A DNA stretch of 64,000 bases from positions 589,559-653,558 of the forward strand of contig NZ_JAKQZC010000002.1 of assembly GCF_023736115.1 (NCBI RefSeq). Reading direction: 5' to 3'. Shown piece after piece: positions 11,696 to 21,771 of this stretch. The translations under genes were made by a program, and so were the position numbers. This DNA comes from Salinicola avicenniae. GTDB taxonomy: Bacteria; Pseudomonadota; Gammaproteobacteria; Pseudomonadales; Halomonadaceae. The notes under the pieces were generated by a model that did not search any database, was not told the DNA's origin, and worked only from the letters and a program-made list of their open reading frames with translations. How positions within the stretch are numbered: the first letter of the stretch is position 1; each line of letters opens with the position of its first letter.

Positions 11696-13231
11696 TCAAG
11701 GGTTGGCCAAACGTCGCGCATAGGATGCCAGATCGCTTGCCAGCAGACCACGCTCGCCCCCGTCGCCGGCCGCCATGTCGGCCGCCAGCGCATGAATCAG
11801 CACACCGGTGCGCGCGGCCTGAGCCGGCGATTCGACCTGCCCCATCAGCCCGGCGATGATACCGGTCAGCGCATCTCCCATGCCGCCGCTCGCCATGCCG
11901 GGGTTGCCGAACGGGCACAGCGCCATCCGGTCGCCGTCGTAGACCAGCGAACCGCCCCCCTTGAGCACCACGGTCCCGCCACGGCGACGCTGCAGTTCGA
12001 TCACCGCCCCGCGCCGGTCGCGCTGCACCTCGGCGGTCTGCCAGCCGAGTAACCGCGCGGCCTCGCCGGGATGCGGCGTCAACACCCAGTCGTCGCGTTG
12101 CAGCGTCGGCCAGTGATCGACCAGCAAGTTGAGGGCATCCGCATCGACCACGCAGGGCTTGCCCGCCTTCAGCGCGCAGGCGAGCACCGCCTGGCCCCAG
12201 GCACCGGTGCCGAGCCCGGGTCCTACAGCTAGCGTGTCGGCGGCATCGACCAGCGCCGCCAAGTCCGCGGTGCCACGAACGCCTCGCGCCATGACTTCCG
12301 GAAAACGCGTCAGGCTCGCTGACACGTGGCTCACATCGGTGGCAAGACTCACCTTGCCCGCACCGACTCGAGCCACCATTTCACTGGTCATCAGCGCCGC
12401 CCCGCCCATGCCCGGTGCCCCGGCAATCACCAGCACGTGTCCCTGGCTGCCCTTGTGACTGCTGGGCCGTCGCGGCGGCAAGGCATGGGCAATCTCCCAT
12501 CGCGACTGCAGCCAGGCGACCGGCTCGAGGTCCGGCCATGCCGCCGGCGTCGCCCCGAGCGCACAGGACACCACGTCGCCCACGTAATCGAGTGCAGCAC
12601 CGGTATGCAGGCCGAACTTGTCGCCGATGAAGGTCACGGTCAGCGTCGCCCGCACCGCGTCGACCTCGACGTGCCCGGTGTCGACGTCGACACCCGACGG
12701 CACGTCGATCGCCAACACCGGCCGTCTCGCCTCGCTGGCATTGGCGACGTCGGCGACAGGACGCAGGCTCGACACCGGCTCGTTGAGACGAGCGATCGCC
12801 GCGGCGAACGGCTCAAGCGGCGCCCCCGTGGCACCGGTGCCCAGCATGGCATCGACGATCACGTCGCCCGCCAGTTCGAGCGAGGATGCCCACGCCACCG
12901 GCTCCAGGCCCGAGGCCAGCGCCATCATCGCGGCGCGGCGAGCATTACCTTTCAGCGCCTCGACCGGCTTCAGTGCCACCAGATCGACCGCTAGCCCCTC
13001 GGCCGCGGCCAGCGCTGCCACGATATAGCCATCACCGCCATTGTTGCCGCCACCGCAGAGAACACAGAGATGACGTGCCTGCGGCCAGCGTGCCCGCAGC
13101 GCGTCATAGGCCGCCTGACCCGCTCGCTGCATCAGCGCAAAGCCGTCCCCTTCCTGAGTCATCAGTCGGCGATCCATGTCGCGGACCTGCTCGGCGAGGT
13201 ACAGTGGATGGCGAGAGAACGAGGTGTTCAT
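11696..13231 (-). CDS. nnr: Bifunctional NAD(P)H-hydrate epimerase / dehydratase Nnr
   Basis: Repairs hydrated NADH and NADPH: the N-terminal YjeF domain epimerises the hydrate and the C-terminal ribokinase-like domain dehydrates it using ADP. The 511-residue product has CGGGNNGGDGYI in the epimerase half (about residues 58-70). The dehydratase half has TPHPGEAARLLG, DALNLL and GGMGDALTGIIAG near the C-terminus. AGGAG six bases before the ATG at 13231 supports the start. It is the first gene of the nnr-tsaE-amiB-mutL block and is divergent from queG. Confidence 0.95.
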   Translation of the reverse strand: MNTSFSRHPLYLAEQVRDMDRRLMTQEGDGFALMQRAGQAAYDALRARWPQARHLCVLCGGGNNGGDGYIVAALAAAEGLAVDLVALKPVEALKGNARRAAMMALASGLEPVAWASSLELAGDVIVDAMLGTGATGAPLEPFAAAIARLNEPVSSLRPVADVANASEARRPVLAIDVPSGVDVDTGHVEVDAVRATLTVTFIGDKFGLHTGAALDYVGDVVSCALGATPAAWPDLEPVAWLQSRWEIAHALPPRRPSSHKGSQGHVLVIAGAPGMGGAALMTSEMVARVGAGKVSLATDVSHVSASLTRFPEVMARGVRGTADLAALVDAADTLAVGPGLGTGAWGQAVLACALKAGKPCVVDADALNLLVDHWPTLQRDDWVLTPHPGEAARLLGWQTAEVQRDRRGAVIELQRRRGGTVVLKGGGSLVYDGDRMALCPFGNPGMASGGMGDALTGIIAGLMGQVESPAQAARTGVLIHALAADMAAGDGGERGLLASDLASYARRLANP

Positions 13232-13420
13232 CTTGGCTCCTGCAAAAGGTGGCGGTTTGACGTGGCGGCCGGCGGGATTGTCGGTTGCCCCGTGCCGTCA
13301 ACGAGATTGTGGTGTAGGGTAGCGCACCCGATCGGGTCATCTACGGCTTCATCGGCCCGTTTCCGCATGACGTGTCCGCCTTATCGGTTGTCAGCCCTCT
13401 TATCCTTGCATGACCCGCGT

Positions 13421-14512
13421 ATGTCCGAGCCAACATCGATAGACCTCGACACACTCGCCCAGCAAATCAAGCAGTGGGGGCGCGAACTGGGTTTCCAGGA
13501 CGTCGGCATTACCGACACCGACCTGGCGACCCACGAACGCTATCTGCAGCGCTGGCTGGACACGGGCCACCACGGCGAGATGGCCTACATGGCCCGCCAC
13601 GGCACCAAGCGCACCCGACCCGCAGAGCTGGTGCCGGGCACCCTGCGGGTGATCAGCGCGCGGATGGACTATCTGCCGCCGGAAGTCGAGACCACCCGCA
13701 CGCTGGGACAGCCGCAGAAGGCCTACGTTTCACGCTATGCCTTGGGGCGCGACTACCACAAGCTGATCCGCAAGCGGCTGGATCAGCTCGCGCGGCGCAT
13801 CGAACAGGCAGTCGGCGATATCGGCTATCGCGCCTTCGTCGACTCCGCCCCCGTGATGGAGCGGGCGCTGGCGCAGAAGGCGGGGCTGGGCTGGTTCGGC
13901 AAGAACGCCATGCTGCTCAATCCCAAGGCCGGCTCGCTGTTCTTCCTCGGCGAGCTCTATACCGACCTGCCGCTGCCGGTGGACCCGCCCTTCGAGCGCG
14001 AACACTGCGGCTCCTGCTCGAGCTGCCAGACGGCCTGCCCGACCGATGCCATCGTCGACGACAAGATCATCGATGCCCGCCGCTGCATCTCCTATCTCAC
14101 CATCGAACTGCACGGCAGCATCCCCGAGGAGTTTCGTCGCGCCATGGGCAACCGCGTCTATGGCTGCGACGACTGTCAGCTATTCTGCCCGTTCACGCGC
14201 TTCACCCGGGTCAGCCAGGAGGCGGACTTCGCGCCGCGCCACGACCTCGACCGCGCCGAACTGCTCGACCTCTTTGCCTGGAGCGAACCGGAGTTCCTCC
14301 AGCGCACGGCAGGCAGCCCGATTCGCCGCATCGGCTACGAGCGCTGGCTGCGCAATCTGGCCATCGGTCTCGGCAATGCGCCGTGGAGCGAGCGCGTCGA
14401 GCACGCGCTGCGCGCGCGCCTAGCCTACCCTTCCGACCTGGTGCGCGAACACGTGCGCTGGGCGCTGGCGGAGCAGGCCGCCAAGCGCGCGGCGCGCATC
14501 GCCAGCGCCTGA
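13421..14512 (+). CDS. queG: Epoxyqueuosine reductase QueG
   Basis: A cobalamin- and iron-sulfur-dependent enzyme that reduces epoxyqueuosine to queuosine in tRNA. The 363-residue product has the N-terminal DUF1730 region with ARMDYLPP. The ferredoxin-like domain carries two 4Fe-4S cysteine sets, CGSCSSCQTACPTDA and GCDDCQLFCP. The C-terminal region is helical. The frame is open far upstream, but the conserved protein begins at the ATG at 13421; no strong ribosome-binding site is visible there. It is divergent from nnr, whereas in E. coli the two are adjacent and co-oriented. Confidence 0.94.
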   Translation: MSEPTSIDLDTLAQQIKQWGRELGFQDVGITDTDLATHERYLQRWLDTGHHGEMAYMARHGTKRTRPAELVPGTLRVISARMDYLPPEVETTRTLGQPQKAYVSRYALGRDYHKLIRKRLDQLARRIEQAVGDIGYRAFVDSAPVMERALAQKAGLGWFGKNAMLLNPKAGSLFFLGELYTDLPLPVDPPFEREHCGSCSSCQTACPTDAIVDDKIIDARRCISYLTIELHGSIPEEFRRAMGNRVYGCDDCQLFCPFTRFTRVSQEADFAPRHDLDRAELLDLFAWSEPEFLQRTAGSPIRRIGYERWLRNLAIGLGNAPWSERVEHALRARLAYPSDLVREHVRWALAEQAAKRAARIASA

Positions 14513-14580
14513 GCGACCGACAGGCGCCGCTTCCCGCCCCCGAACGTATCGGCTCGGTTTCGGGCGCGTCGTGTAACCGA

Positions 14581-15189
14581 CTACGCCAGCTTCAGGAAGG
14601 TGTCGCGATAGTGCTTCAGCTCCGCCAGCGACTCGCGGATATCATCAAGCGCCTGGTGGGTATTGCGCTTGGTGAAGCCGCTCGCCGCGGCGGGATTCCA
14701 GCGCTTGGCCAACTCCTTGAGGGTCGACACGTCGAGATTGCGGTAGTGGAAAAAATCGTTCAGCGCCGGCATCTCGCGCTCCATGAAGCGCCGGTCCTGA
14801 TGCACGCTGTTGCCGCAGACCGGCGACGACCCCGGTGCCACATGCGCCGCCAGAAACGCGAGCGTGCGTCGCTCCGCCTCGGCGGTGTCGACCTCACTGT
14901 GGCGTACGCGCTCGATCAGCCCCGATTCGCCGTGCGTTTTCTGGTTCCACGCGTCCATGCCGTCGAGCAGCGCATCCGGCTGGCGCACGGCCAGCACCGG
15001 CCCCTCGGCAATCAGGTTGAGTTCACCGTCGGTGATCAGCGTGGCAACCTCGATGATCCGCTCGCGATCCGGATCGAGTCCGGTCATTTCCAGGTCGATC
15101 CAGACGAGCAGATCGCTGCGTGGCGACGGCTCGGCGACGGCCTCGGTTGAGGCCTGTTCGGAAGCGGGGCGTTCGGAAGGGGCCGACAT
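14581..15189 (-). CDS. orn: Oligoribonuclease Orn
   Basis: Orn is a DEDDh 3'-5' exoribonuclease that finishes RNA decay by cutting dinucleotides, including pGpG from c-di-GMP breakdown. The 202-residue protein has about 25 extra N-terminal residues before [10 protein letters not shown]. Exo II ([12 protein letters not shown]) and Exo III ([11 protein letters not shown]) are intact. The ATG at 15189 is chosen because GGAG lies six bases upstream; the frame continues upstream into rsgA territory and is not coding there. It is divergent from rsgA (112-base gap) and convergent with queG. Confidence 0.96.
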   Translation of the reverse strand: MSAPSERPASEQASTEAVAEPSPRSDLLVWIDLEMTGLDPDRERIIEVATLITDGELNLIAEGPVLAVRQPDALLDGMDAWNQKTHGESGLIERVRHSEVDTAEAERRTLAFLAAHVAPGSSPVCGNSVHQDRRFMEREMPALNDFFHYRNLDVSTLKELAKRWNPAAASGFTKRNTHQALDDIRESLAELKHYRDTFLKLA

Positions 15190-15301
15190 GAGGAACTCCA
15201 GTTGGGGGTCGTGCGGCCATGCGGGCGGACACGACGGGTCAGTAGGGCTACAATGCCGCCATTCTACACCCCGAGGCACGAAGGATGGGCAAACGCCGAC
15301 C

Positions 15302-16351
15302 ATGAGCCGACGTAAACTGACACGGCAACAGCGCTGGCGCGTCGAGAAGATCCAGGCCGAACGTGCCGAGCGCGCGGGACGCCGGGCACAGCGCGATGCC
15401 GAGCAGCTCGATGCTGGCACGTACGGTCCCGAACGCGCCGGTCGCGTCGCGGCGCATTTCGGCCGCACGCTGGAGGTCGAGGCGCCCGCCGCCGACACCG
15501 ACGCCTTCACCCGCCATCGCTGCCACCTGCGGGCCAATCTCGAGGGGCTGGTCACCGGCGATCACGTGATCTGGCGCGAAGCCGACGACGGCAGCGGCGT
15601 GGTGGTCGCCCGCGGACAGCGCGACAGCGTGCTCGAACGCCCGGACGCCCGCGGCCAGATGCGCCCGGTGGCTGCCAATATCGATCAGATCCTGATCGTC
15701 ATTGCCGCCGAGCCGGTGCCCCACCCCAATCTCATCGACCGCTACCTGGTCGCCGCCGAGAACACCGGGATTGCCCCGGTGCTGGTGCTCAACAAGAGCG
15801 ACCTGCTGCCGGACGAGGGCGGCGAACTGCGCGAGCTGCTCGCGCGCTACACCGCGCTGGACTACCCGCTGATCGAAGCCTCCGCCCGCATCGATCATGG
15901 CCTCGTGGCCCTGCATGCCCAGCTGCACGAGCGGACCTCCGTCTTCGTCGGCCAGAGCGGCGTCGGCAAGTCATCGCTGATCGACCGCCTGCTGCCGGAA
16001 GAGACCCTGCGCATCGGTGCGCTATCGACGGAATCCCGCAAGGGCAAGCACACCACCACCACCGCTCGGCTCTATCCGCTGCCGCGCCAGGGCGAACCCG
16101 GCGCGCCTCGCGAAGGCGACCTGATCGATTCACCGGGCATTCGGGAATTCGGGCTCTGGCATCTCGACGAACAGCAGATTGCCGAGGGCTTCATCGAATT
16201 CCGTCCGTTCATCGGCCGCTGTCGCTTCCGCGACTGTCGCCACCGCGAAGAGCCCGGCTGCGCCCTGCTCGAGGCCGTCGAACAGGGCGATATCCATCCT
16301 GCACGTTTCGCCAGCTTTCAGCGCATTCGGGACGACGTCGCCAACACCTGA
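15302..16351 (+). CDS. rsgA: Small ribosomal subunit biogenesis GTPase RsgA
   Basis: A circularly permuted GTPase that tests maturation of the 30S decoding centre. The 349-residue product begins with a basic region ([13 protein letters not shown]) and has an OB domain. The G motifs appear in permuted order: G4 NKSD, then G1 GQSGVGKSS, then G3 DSPG. A C-terminal zinc site reads C-x4-C-x-H-x5-C ([14 protein letters not shown]). The ATG at 15302 gives the conserved basic N-terminus. It is convergent with the downstream purine permease, with a terminator hairpin between them. The orn/rsgA divergent pair is standard in gammaproteobacteria. Confidence 0.96.
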   Translation: MSRRKLTRQQRWRVEKIQAERAERAGRRAQRDAEQLDAGTYGPERAGRVAAHFGRTLEVEAPAADTDAFTRHRCHLRANLEGLVTGDHVIWREADDGSGVVVARGQRDSVLERPDARGQMRPVAANIDQILIVIAAEPVPHPNLIDRYLVAAENTGIAPVLVLNKSDLLPDEGGELRELLARYTALDYPLIEASARIDHGLVALHAQLHERTSVFVGQSGVGKSSLIDRLLPEETLRIGALSTESRKGKHTTTTARLYPLPRQGEPGAPREGDLIDSPGIREFGLWHLDEQQIAEGFIEFRPFIGRCRFRDCRHREEPGCALLEAVEQGDIHPARFASFQRIRDDVANT

Positions 16352-16450
16352 AAACCTCTCGTCCCTCTCACCGGATACGCCCGTCTCTCGGCCCGACACT
16401 GGCCCGCCCTCTGGGGGCCGGCAACCCTACCAGCCCGACGAAAGCTTGAC

Positions 16451-16488
16451 CTGAAAACCCGCTCGCCGCGTCGAAACGCGGCGAGCGG
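16451..16488 (-). terminator. Terminator after the purine permease gene
   Basis: A perfect 12-bp stem, CCGCTCGCCGCG (16459-16470) with CGCGGCGAGCGG (16477-16488), has a 6-base loop. On the minus strand it is followed by GTTTTCAG. It lies about 45 bases past the permease stop and may also stop rsgA transcripts from the other side. Confidence 0.7.
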
Positions 16489-16534
16489 ATGGTTCATGCT
16501 AGACAGCTATCTAGTCGAGTGCCGGCCGACCGGG

Positions 16535-17863
16535 TCAGCCCTCGAACAGCATCAGGATCGACAGGAAAAACAGCACCCACATCGCCGGACGCACCTCGCG
16601 CGACTTGCCGACGCCGACCTTGACCACGACATAGGTCAGGAAACCGAACACTACGCCGTGGGTGATCGAATAGGTCAGCGGAATCAGCAGCATCGCCACG
16701 AAAGCGGGAATGGCGTCGTCGTACTGTTGCCAGTCGATCGTGCGGATCGGTGACAGCATGAACACGCCGACCATGATCAGTGCCGGCGCGGTGGCGATCG
16801 CCGGTACCAGCGCCAGCAGCGGCGACAGGAACAGGAACGGCAGGAACAGTAGGCCGGCGACCACCGCCACCAGCCCGGAACGACCGCCCTGACTGATACC
16901 GGCGGCGGATTCGACATAGGCGTTGGCCGGGCTGGTCCCCAGGGGCGCGGAGACCAGTGCCGACGCCGCGTCGACCATCATCGAACGCCGGATGTTGCGC
17001 GGTTCGCCGTTCTCGTCGAGCAGGTTGCCCGCCTGGCACACCCCGATGAATGTCGACATGGCATCGAAGAAGGTGGTGAACAGGATCACGAAGATGAAAG
17101 GCCAATAGGCGATCGACAGTGCACCCAGGAAGTCGACCTGCCCCATGGCGCTGAAGTCCGGCCAGGCGAAGATTCCCTGAAAGTTGACCAGCGTGGCCGA
17201 GCCGGTCGGCGACATGGCGCTGGCATCACCCCACAGGCGGCCGATCGGCACGGCCAGCAGCGTGGTCGCGACGATGCCCAGAATCAGGGCGCCCTGAAGG
17301 CGCTTGGCCACCAGCACCGCGGTGATCCCCAGCCCGATCAGAAAGGTGACCAGTGTCGGCGTCATCTCGCCAAGACCGACCACCGTGGCCGGATTGGAGA
17401 CCAGCATGCCGGCGTTGACCAGCCCGATGACGGTGATGAACAGGCCGATACCACAGGCGATGGCGTGACGCAGCGTCGCCGGAATGGCGTCCACGACGTA
17501 GCGGCGGACGTTGAACAGCGCCAGAATGCCGAACAGCACGCCGGACCAGAACACGCAGCCCAGCGCCGTCTGCCAGGGAATTCCCGCGCCCAGCACCATC
17601 GTATAGGTAAACAGCGCGTTGATGCCCATACCCGGCGCGACCAGCACCGGATTGCGCGCATAGAACCCCATCATCACGCTGCCAAAGCAGCTGATCAGGA
17701 CCGTCGCGGTCAGCGCGCCAGCAAAGGGCACCCCCGCGTTGGACAGGATCGACGGGTTGACCACGATGATGTACATCGCCGCCAGGAACGTTGCGACGCC
17801 AGCCAGCACCTCGGTCTTCGGGGTGGTATTCAGCGAGCGCAGGGAAAACAGTTTTTCAAGCAC
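16535..17863 (-). CDS. NCS2/AzgA-family purine (adenine, guanine or hypoxanthine) permease
   Basis: An inner-membrane proton symporter of the AzgA branch, which takes up adenine, guanine and/or hypoxanthine. The 442-residue protein is hydrophobic throughout (12-14 predicted segments). It has family features such as PGMGINALFTY, the FFDAMSTFIGV region and the segment APLGTSPANAYVESAAGI. The sequence alone does not tell which purine is preferred (AdeP-like or GhxP-like). The start is a GTG at 17863 with AGGAG eight bases upstream; the nearby ATG is out of frame. It is monocistronic, with a terminator downstream and a 12-bp palindrome 65 bases upstream. Confidence 0.9.
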   Translation of the reverse strand: MLEKLFSLRSLNTTPKTEVLAGVATFLAAMYIIVVNPSILSNAGVPFAGALTATVLISCFGSVMMGFYARNPVLVAPGMGINALFTYTMVLGAGIPWQTALGCVFWSGVLFGILALFNVRRYVVDAIPATLRHAIACGIGLFITVIGLVNAGMLVSNPATVVGLGEMTPTLVTFLIGLGITAVLVAKRLQGALILGIVATTLLAVPIGRLWGDASAMSPTGSATLVNFQGIFAWPDFSAMGQVDFLGALSIAYWPFIFVILFTTFFDAMSTFIGVCQAGNLLDENGEPRNIRRSMMVDAASALVSAPLGTSPANAYVESAAGISQGGRSGLVAVVAGLLFLPFLFLSPLLALVPAIATAPALIMVGVFMLSPIRTIDWQQYDDAIPAFVAMLLIPLTYSITHGVVFGFLTYVVVKVGVGKSREVRPAMWVLFFLSILMLFEG

Positions 17864-18213
17864 GCAGCCATCTCCTGAACATCGTGATTGTTATTGGTGA
17901 TGTCGGGCGATACGGCACCCAACACCCTTTGTATACAAAATAACGGGTTATGAAAAGACGCGACATACCGATGCGGATCCGGCGTCATGACGCTTCCGCG
18001 TCGATAGGCCCCGTCGAGAGCGGCGCGCAGTATAGCGAAATCGATCGCCCGACGCCGCCACCCGGCCGCCAATTCTCGCCGCGAACGCCGCGCTCTGGAT
18101 CGGGTACGCGACGAGGCGCCCGTGGTGTCGACATCGGTACGGGCTGCCAGCAGCGCAGCACTATGCCATCATCACGGACACTCAACGTTTGCACGCCTTC
18201 AGGAGCCAATGCC
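17864..18213. other. Divergent intergenic region, permease / rhodanese
   Basis: This 350-base gap holds the divergent promoters of the purine permease and the rhodanese gene. The only clear structure is the palindrome at 17928-17939. No purine-riboswitch fold, small ORF with a ribosome-binding site or RNA gene was recognised. Confidence 0.5.
17928..17939. promoter_or_regulatory. Perfect palindrome TTTGTATACAAA, probable operator
   Basis: A 12-bp perfect palindrome lies 65 bases upstream of the permease GTG, in an AT-rich pocket that could include the -10 element. The GTATAC core resembles operators of GntR-family regulators (FadR type, GTA-n-TAC). The regulator is unknown. Confidence 0.4.
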
Positions 18214-19044
18214 ATGAGTTCGGAAATGCCCAGCCTGCCGCTGATTATCGATTCGGCAACGCTAGCCGACCACCTCGGCGACCCGAAGCTGCTGATCGTC
18301 GACGTACCGCTCAAGCCGGAAAGCTATGGCGACGGCCACGTGCCCGGCGCAATCTATCTCGATCACCGGCGGCTGTTGGCCGGCAGCGGCGATGTCCCCA
18401 ACGACGTGCCGTCGGAGACCGCCCTGAGCGCGCTTTTCTCCGAGCTGGGCCTGACACCGGATACCCATGTTGTCGCCTACGACGATGAAGGGGGTGGCTG
18501 GGCCGGCCGCCTGTTGTGGACGCTGGAACTGATCGGCCATCGCCGCTACTCCTACCTCAACGGCGGTATTCATGCCTGGCGCGCCGACGGCCAGCCCGTC
18601 GAGACCGATGCCAAGCCCCCCGTTCCCAGCCAGTATGAAGCGGCCTACCTCAATCCCGAGGCACAGATCCGTCGCGAGGAGCTGCTGGCCCGCCTGGATG
18701 ACCCGACGCTCGCCGTCTGGGATGCGCGTTCGCGGGAGGAGTACGAAGGCACCAAGGGCGACAACCGCAAACGCGGCCATATCCCCGGCGCAGTCAACTT
18801 CGACTGGCTCGATGTCATGGACCGCCAGCGCGAGCTGCGCCTGCGGGACTACGCCGAGCTCATCTCCGAACTCGAGGCGCGCGGCCTGACACCGGACAAG
18901 GAGATCGCCACCCACTGCCAGAGCCATCACCGCAGCGGCTTGACCTGGCTGGCCGCCAAGGCGCTGGGCTTCGAGAAGGTTCGCGCCTACCCCGGTTCCT
19001 GGAAGGAGTGGGGCAACCACGACGATACGCCGGTCGAAACCTGA
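18214..19044 (+). CDS. rhdA: RhdA-type two-domain rhodanese (thiosulfate sulfurtransferase)
   Basis: Transfers sulfane sulfur from thiosulfate to cyanide or other thiophilic acceptors. The 276-residue protein has two rhodanese domains: an inactive first one (about residues 10-125) with [13 protein letters not shown], and a catalytic second one. The active loop is HCQSHHRSG, matching the unusual HCQTHHR loop of Azotobacter RhdA rather than the CRKG or CGSG loops of classical rhodanese and mercaptopyruvate sulfurtransferase. AGGAG eight bases before the ATG at 18214 supports the start. psd lies downstream on the same strand 139 bases away. Confidence 0.88.
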   Translation: MSSEMPSLPLIIDSATLADHLGDPKLLIVDVPLKPESYGDGHVPGAIYLDHRRLLAGSGDVPNDVPSETALSALFSELGLTPDTHVVAYDDEGGGWAGRLLWTLELIGHRRYSYLNGGIHAWRADGQPVETDAKPPVPSQYEAAYLNPEAQIRREELLARLDDPTLAVWDARSREEYEGTKGDNRKRGHIPGAVNFDWLDVMDRQRELRLRDYAELISELEARGLTPDKEIATHCQSHHRSGLTWLAAKALGFEKVRAYPGSWKEWGNHDDTPVET

Positions 19045-19183
19045 GGGTCACGTACCGGTCCGCCGCCGGGCCCGCCGACTCGCGGTGCCAGGCGGCCACC
19101 AACGCTATTGCGCGGCCTGGCCGGTACCGCTACCTTGTCCGCCCGCTTCACCCTCTTTCACACTTTCGGGAACCGACATCATC

Positions 19184-20038
19184 GTGGATCGCCAGGAACT
19201 GTTCGCCAGAATCCAATATCCGCTGCCCCAGCACGCGATCTCGCGGCTGATCGGCAAGGTTGCCGAGAGCCGCGTACCGTGGGTCAAGGATCTCTTCATC
19301 CAGCGCTTCATCCAAAGCTACGGGGTGAACATGGACGAAGCGCTGCAGCCCGACCCCGCCGCCTATGCCTGCTTCAATGACTTCTTCACTCGGGCGTTAA
19401 AGCCGGACGCGCGCCCGATCGGCGAGCAGCTTGTCTCTCCCGCCGACGGCGTGCTTTCGCGCTACGGTCGTATCGAGCACGGCACGCTGATCCAGGCCAA
19501 GGGACAGACCTACTCCCTGCACACGCTGCTCGGCGGCGATACGGCTCGCGCGGCCCCTTTCCGTCAGGGTAGTTTCGCCACGGTCTACCTGTCACCCAAG
19601 GACTATCATCGGGTGCATATGCCGGTGACCGGAACACTGCGCGAAATGACCTACGTGCCGGGCCGGCTCTTTTCGGTCAACAGCGCGACGGCCAACCATG
19701 TGCCCGGCCTGTTCGCGCGTAACGAACGCCTGGTCTGCCTCTTCGACACCGAACACGGGCCGCTGGCGATGGTGCTGGTCGGCGCGATGATCGTCGCTGC
19801 CATCGAGACCGTGTGGGCCGGGCAGATCACGCCGTTGAGCGGCCAGGTACAGACCACCCGCTTCGATGAACGCGTCGTGATCGAGAAAGGTCAGGAGATG
19901 GGCCGCTTCAAGCTTGGCTCCACCGTGGTCATGTGCTTCGGCCGCGAAACTGCCTTTGGCAACTTCGACCCGGAAGGCAGCCCGATTCGCATGGGCCAGA
20001 CGCTGGGCGCCCTGCCCGGCGGCGCCGACACCCACTGA
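19184..20038 (+). CDS. psd: Phosphatidylserine decarboxylase proenzyme
   Basis: Makes phosphatidylethanolamine by decarboxylating phosphatidylserine at the inner membrane. The proenzyme cleaves itself at a Gly-Ser bond to create a pyruvoyl group; the site is visible in [11 protein letters not shown]. Other family motifs are [27 protein letters not shown] and [11 protein letters not shown]. The start is taken as a GTG at 19184 because homology begins there; the 33 upstream codons of open frame look non-coding. The product is 284 residues, shorter than the 322 of E. coli because it lacks the acidic tail. Confidence 0.93.
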   Translation: MDRQELFARIQYPLPQHAISRLIGKVAESRVPWVKDLFIQRFIQSYGVNMDEALQPDPAAYACFNDFFTRALKPDARPIGEQLVSPADGVLSRYGRIEHGTLIQAKGQTYSLHTLLGGDTARAAPFRQGSFATVYLSPKDYHRVHMPVTGTLREMTYVPGRLFSVNSATANHVPGLFARNERLVCLFDTEHGPLAMVLVGAMIVAAIETVWAGQITPLSGQVQTTRFDERVVIEKGQEMGRFKLGSTVVMCFGRETAFGNFDPEGSPIRMGQTLGALPGGADTH

Positions 20039-20053
20039 CCCCTCGGAGCCACC

Positions 20054-20470
20054 ATGGCGCTGGATATTTCCCGCAACGTTTCGATCCCCGACCACGAGAT
20101 CGAACTGCACGCCGTGCGCGCCCAGGGTGCCGGCGGGCAGAACGTCAACAAGGTCTCCTCGGCGATTCATTTGCGCTTCGATATCCGCGCCTCCAGCCTG
20201 CATCCCGGCTTCAAGGAGAAGCTGCTGGCACTGCGCGACAAGCGCATCACCCGTGACGGCGTCGTGGTGATCAAGTCGCAGGAGCACCGCACGCAGGAGC
20301 TCAACCGCGAGGCCGCACTGGCCAGGCTCAAGGAGCTCATCAAGCCGGTCCTCTACGGGGACAAGCCGCGCCGCGCGCCCCAGCCCTCCCGTAGCGCCAA
20401 GCGCAAACGGGCCGACCAGAAAACCAAGCACGGCCAGAAGAAACGCCTACGCGGCAAGGTCGAGGGCTAA
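20054..20470 (+). CDS. arfB: Alternative ribosome-rescue factor ArfB
   Basis: A codon-independent peptidyl-tRNA hydrolase that releases ribosomes stalled at mRNA ends. The 138-residue protein has the release-factor GGQ motif in AQGAGGQNVNK (about residues 27-31). The C-terminal tail is long, basic and disordered (about residues 103-138), and in this family inserts into the empty mRNA channel. GGAG precedes the ATG at 20054. It starts 15 bases after psd and probably shares its transcript, and it is convergent with the M20 hydrolase gene. Confidence 0.94.
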   Translation: MALDISRNVSIPDHEIELHAVRAQGAGGQNVNKVSSAIHLRFDIRASSLHPGFKEKLLALRDKRITRDGVVVIKSQEHRTQELNREAALARLKELIKPVLYGDKPRRAPQPSRSAKRKRADQKTKHGQKKRLRGKVEG

Positions 20471-20543
20471 GCCTTGCACGCGTCTCTTCCGCCGGCCGGT
20501 TAGCGCTGCCGTCAGCGCATCACTGCGTCCTTCATCAACTCGT

Positions 20544-21713
20544 TCAGTCCGCCAGCTCGTTCAGACGCCGCTCGGCCACCCGCGCCAGCAGGCTGGCACC
20601 GACCGGCAGGATACCGTCGTCGAGCACGAACGCCGGATTATGCACCGGGACATCGCCAGCATGCCCGACCCAACAGTAGGAGCCGGGCACGACCTTGAGC
20701 ATGTCGGCGAAATCCTCGCTGCCCATTGCCGGGCGCTCCAGATCGGCGACGTTGGTTTCGCCGACGATATCCCTGGCCGCCGCCGCCAGCGCGTCGGTCT
20801 GTACCGGGTCGTTGTCGAGCACCGAAAAGATATTGCGGATATCGACCTCGATCTCGACGCCGAAGGCCACCGCCAGCCCTTCCGCCAGTTCGCGAATCCG
20901 CCCATGGATCAGCGCCGCGACATTGTCATCGAAGGTCCGAATGGTGCCGGAGAGCGTCGCCGATTGCGGAATGACATTGTAGGCAGACCCCGAGTGCAGC
21001 TGGGTGATCGATACCACCGCGGCATCCAGCGGATCGGCATTGCGGCTGACGATACTCTGTATCGCCTGGGAAAGCTGGGTCGCCACGACGATAGGATCGC
21101 GGGCATTGTTGGGCTGTGCGCCGTGGCTACCGCGGCCGCGAATGGTGATATCGAAGAACTCCGCGCCGGCCATTGCCTTGCCGCTCATGACACGAATCTG
21201 ACCGTGACCGAGATACGGTGCATTGTGCAGCGCGTAGATCTCGTCGCACGGGAACCGCGTGAACAGCCCCTCGGCGATCATGCGACGAGCGCCACCGAGG
21301 CCTTCCTCGGCCGGCTGAAAAATCAACACCACGCGCCCGGCGAAATCGCGCGTCTCGGCGAGATAACGCGCCGCCCCGAGCAGCATGGTGGTATGGCCAT
21401 CATGCCCGCAGCCGTGGAAACGCCCGGGATTCAGGGAGGCAAACGACAACCCGGTCTCCTCGTCCATAGGCAGCGCATCCATGTCGGCGCGCAGGCCAAG
21501 CGTCTTGCCCGGCCCATGCTGCCCGTCGACGATACCGATCACTCCCGTGCCGCCGATGCCGGTGTGAACCTCGAGTCCGAGTCGGCGCAGATAGTCGGCA
21601 ACGATGCCGGACGTGCGCTGCTCCTCGAAGCCGATCTCGGGATGGGCGTGAATGTCGTGGCGAATCTCGATCATCTCATCGGTGAACGCGTCGATACGTG
21701 GCAGTGTCGTCAT
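20544..21713 (-). CDS. M20-family amidohydrolase (hippurate hydrolase / aminoacylase type)
   Basis: A predicted cytosolic di-metal hydrolase removing an acyl or aminoacyl group from an amino acid or peptide-like substrate. The 389-residue product shows the M20D signatures HDIHAHPEIGFEE, RADMDALPMDEETG, HGCGHDGHTTML, FQPAEEGLGGA and GSEDFA, covering the metal ligands and catalytic glutamates. The lid domain lies in the middle third. The ATG at 21713 is chosen for GGAG five bases upstream. It is the last gene of the ABC transporter operon, 58 bases after the M81 gene, so its substrate is probably what the transporter brings in. The exact substrate is not predictable. Confidence 0.88.
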   Translation of the reverse strand: MTTLPRIDAFTDEMIEIRHDIHAHPEIGFEEQRTSGIVADYLRRLGLEVHTGIGGTGVIGIVDGQHGPGKTLGLRADMDALPMDEETGLSFASLNPGRFHGCGHDGHTTMLLGAARYLAETRDFAGRVVLIFQPAEEGLGGARRMIAEGLFTRFPCDEIYALHNAPYLGHGQIRVMSGKAMAGAEFFDITIRGRGSHGAQPNNARDPIVVATQLSQAIQSIVSRNADPLDAAVVSITQLHSGSAYNVIPQSATLSGTIRTFDDNVAALIHGRIRELAEGLAVAFGVEIEVDIRNIFSVLDNDPVQTDALAAAARDIVGETNVADLERPAMGSEDFADMLKVVPGSYCWVGHAGDVPVHNPAFVLDDGILPVGASLLARVAERRLNELAD

Positions 21714-21771
21714 GGTGACTCCGAGCAAAGGTGGAGGATGAGGTCATCGACAGAAAAGTCAGACGGACAAG

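Noticed and set aside
13474..15150. A 558-codon open frame on the plus strand overlapping queG and orn
   Set aside because: It is an Arg/Ala/Gly-rich alternative frame of queG running on opposite orn; no recognisable domain.
17864..18213. Purine riboswitch in front of the purine permease
   Set aside because: No conserved purine-aptamer core or expression platform could be recognised on the minus strand.
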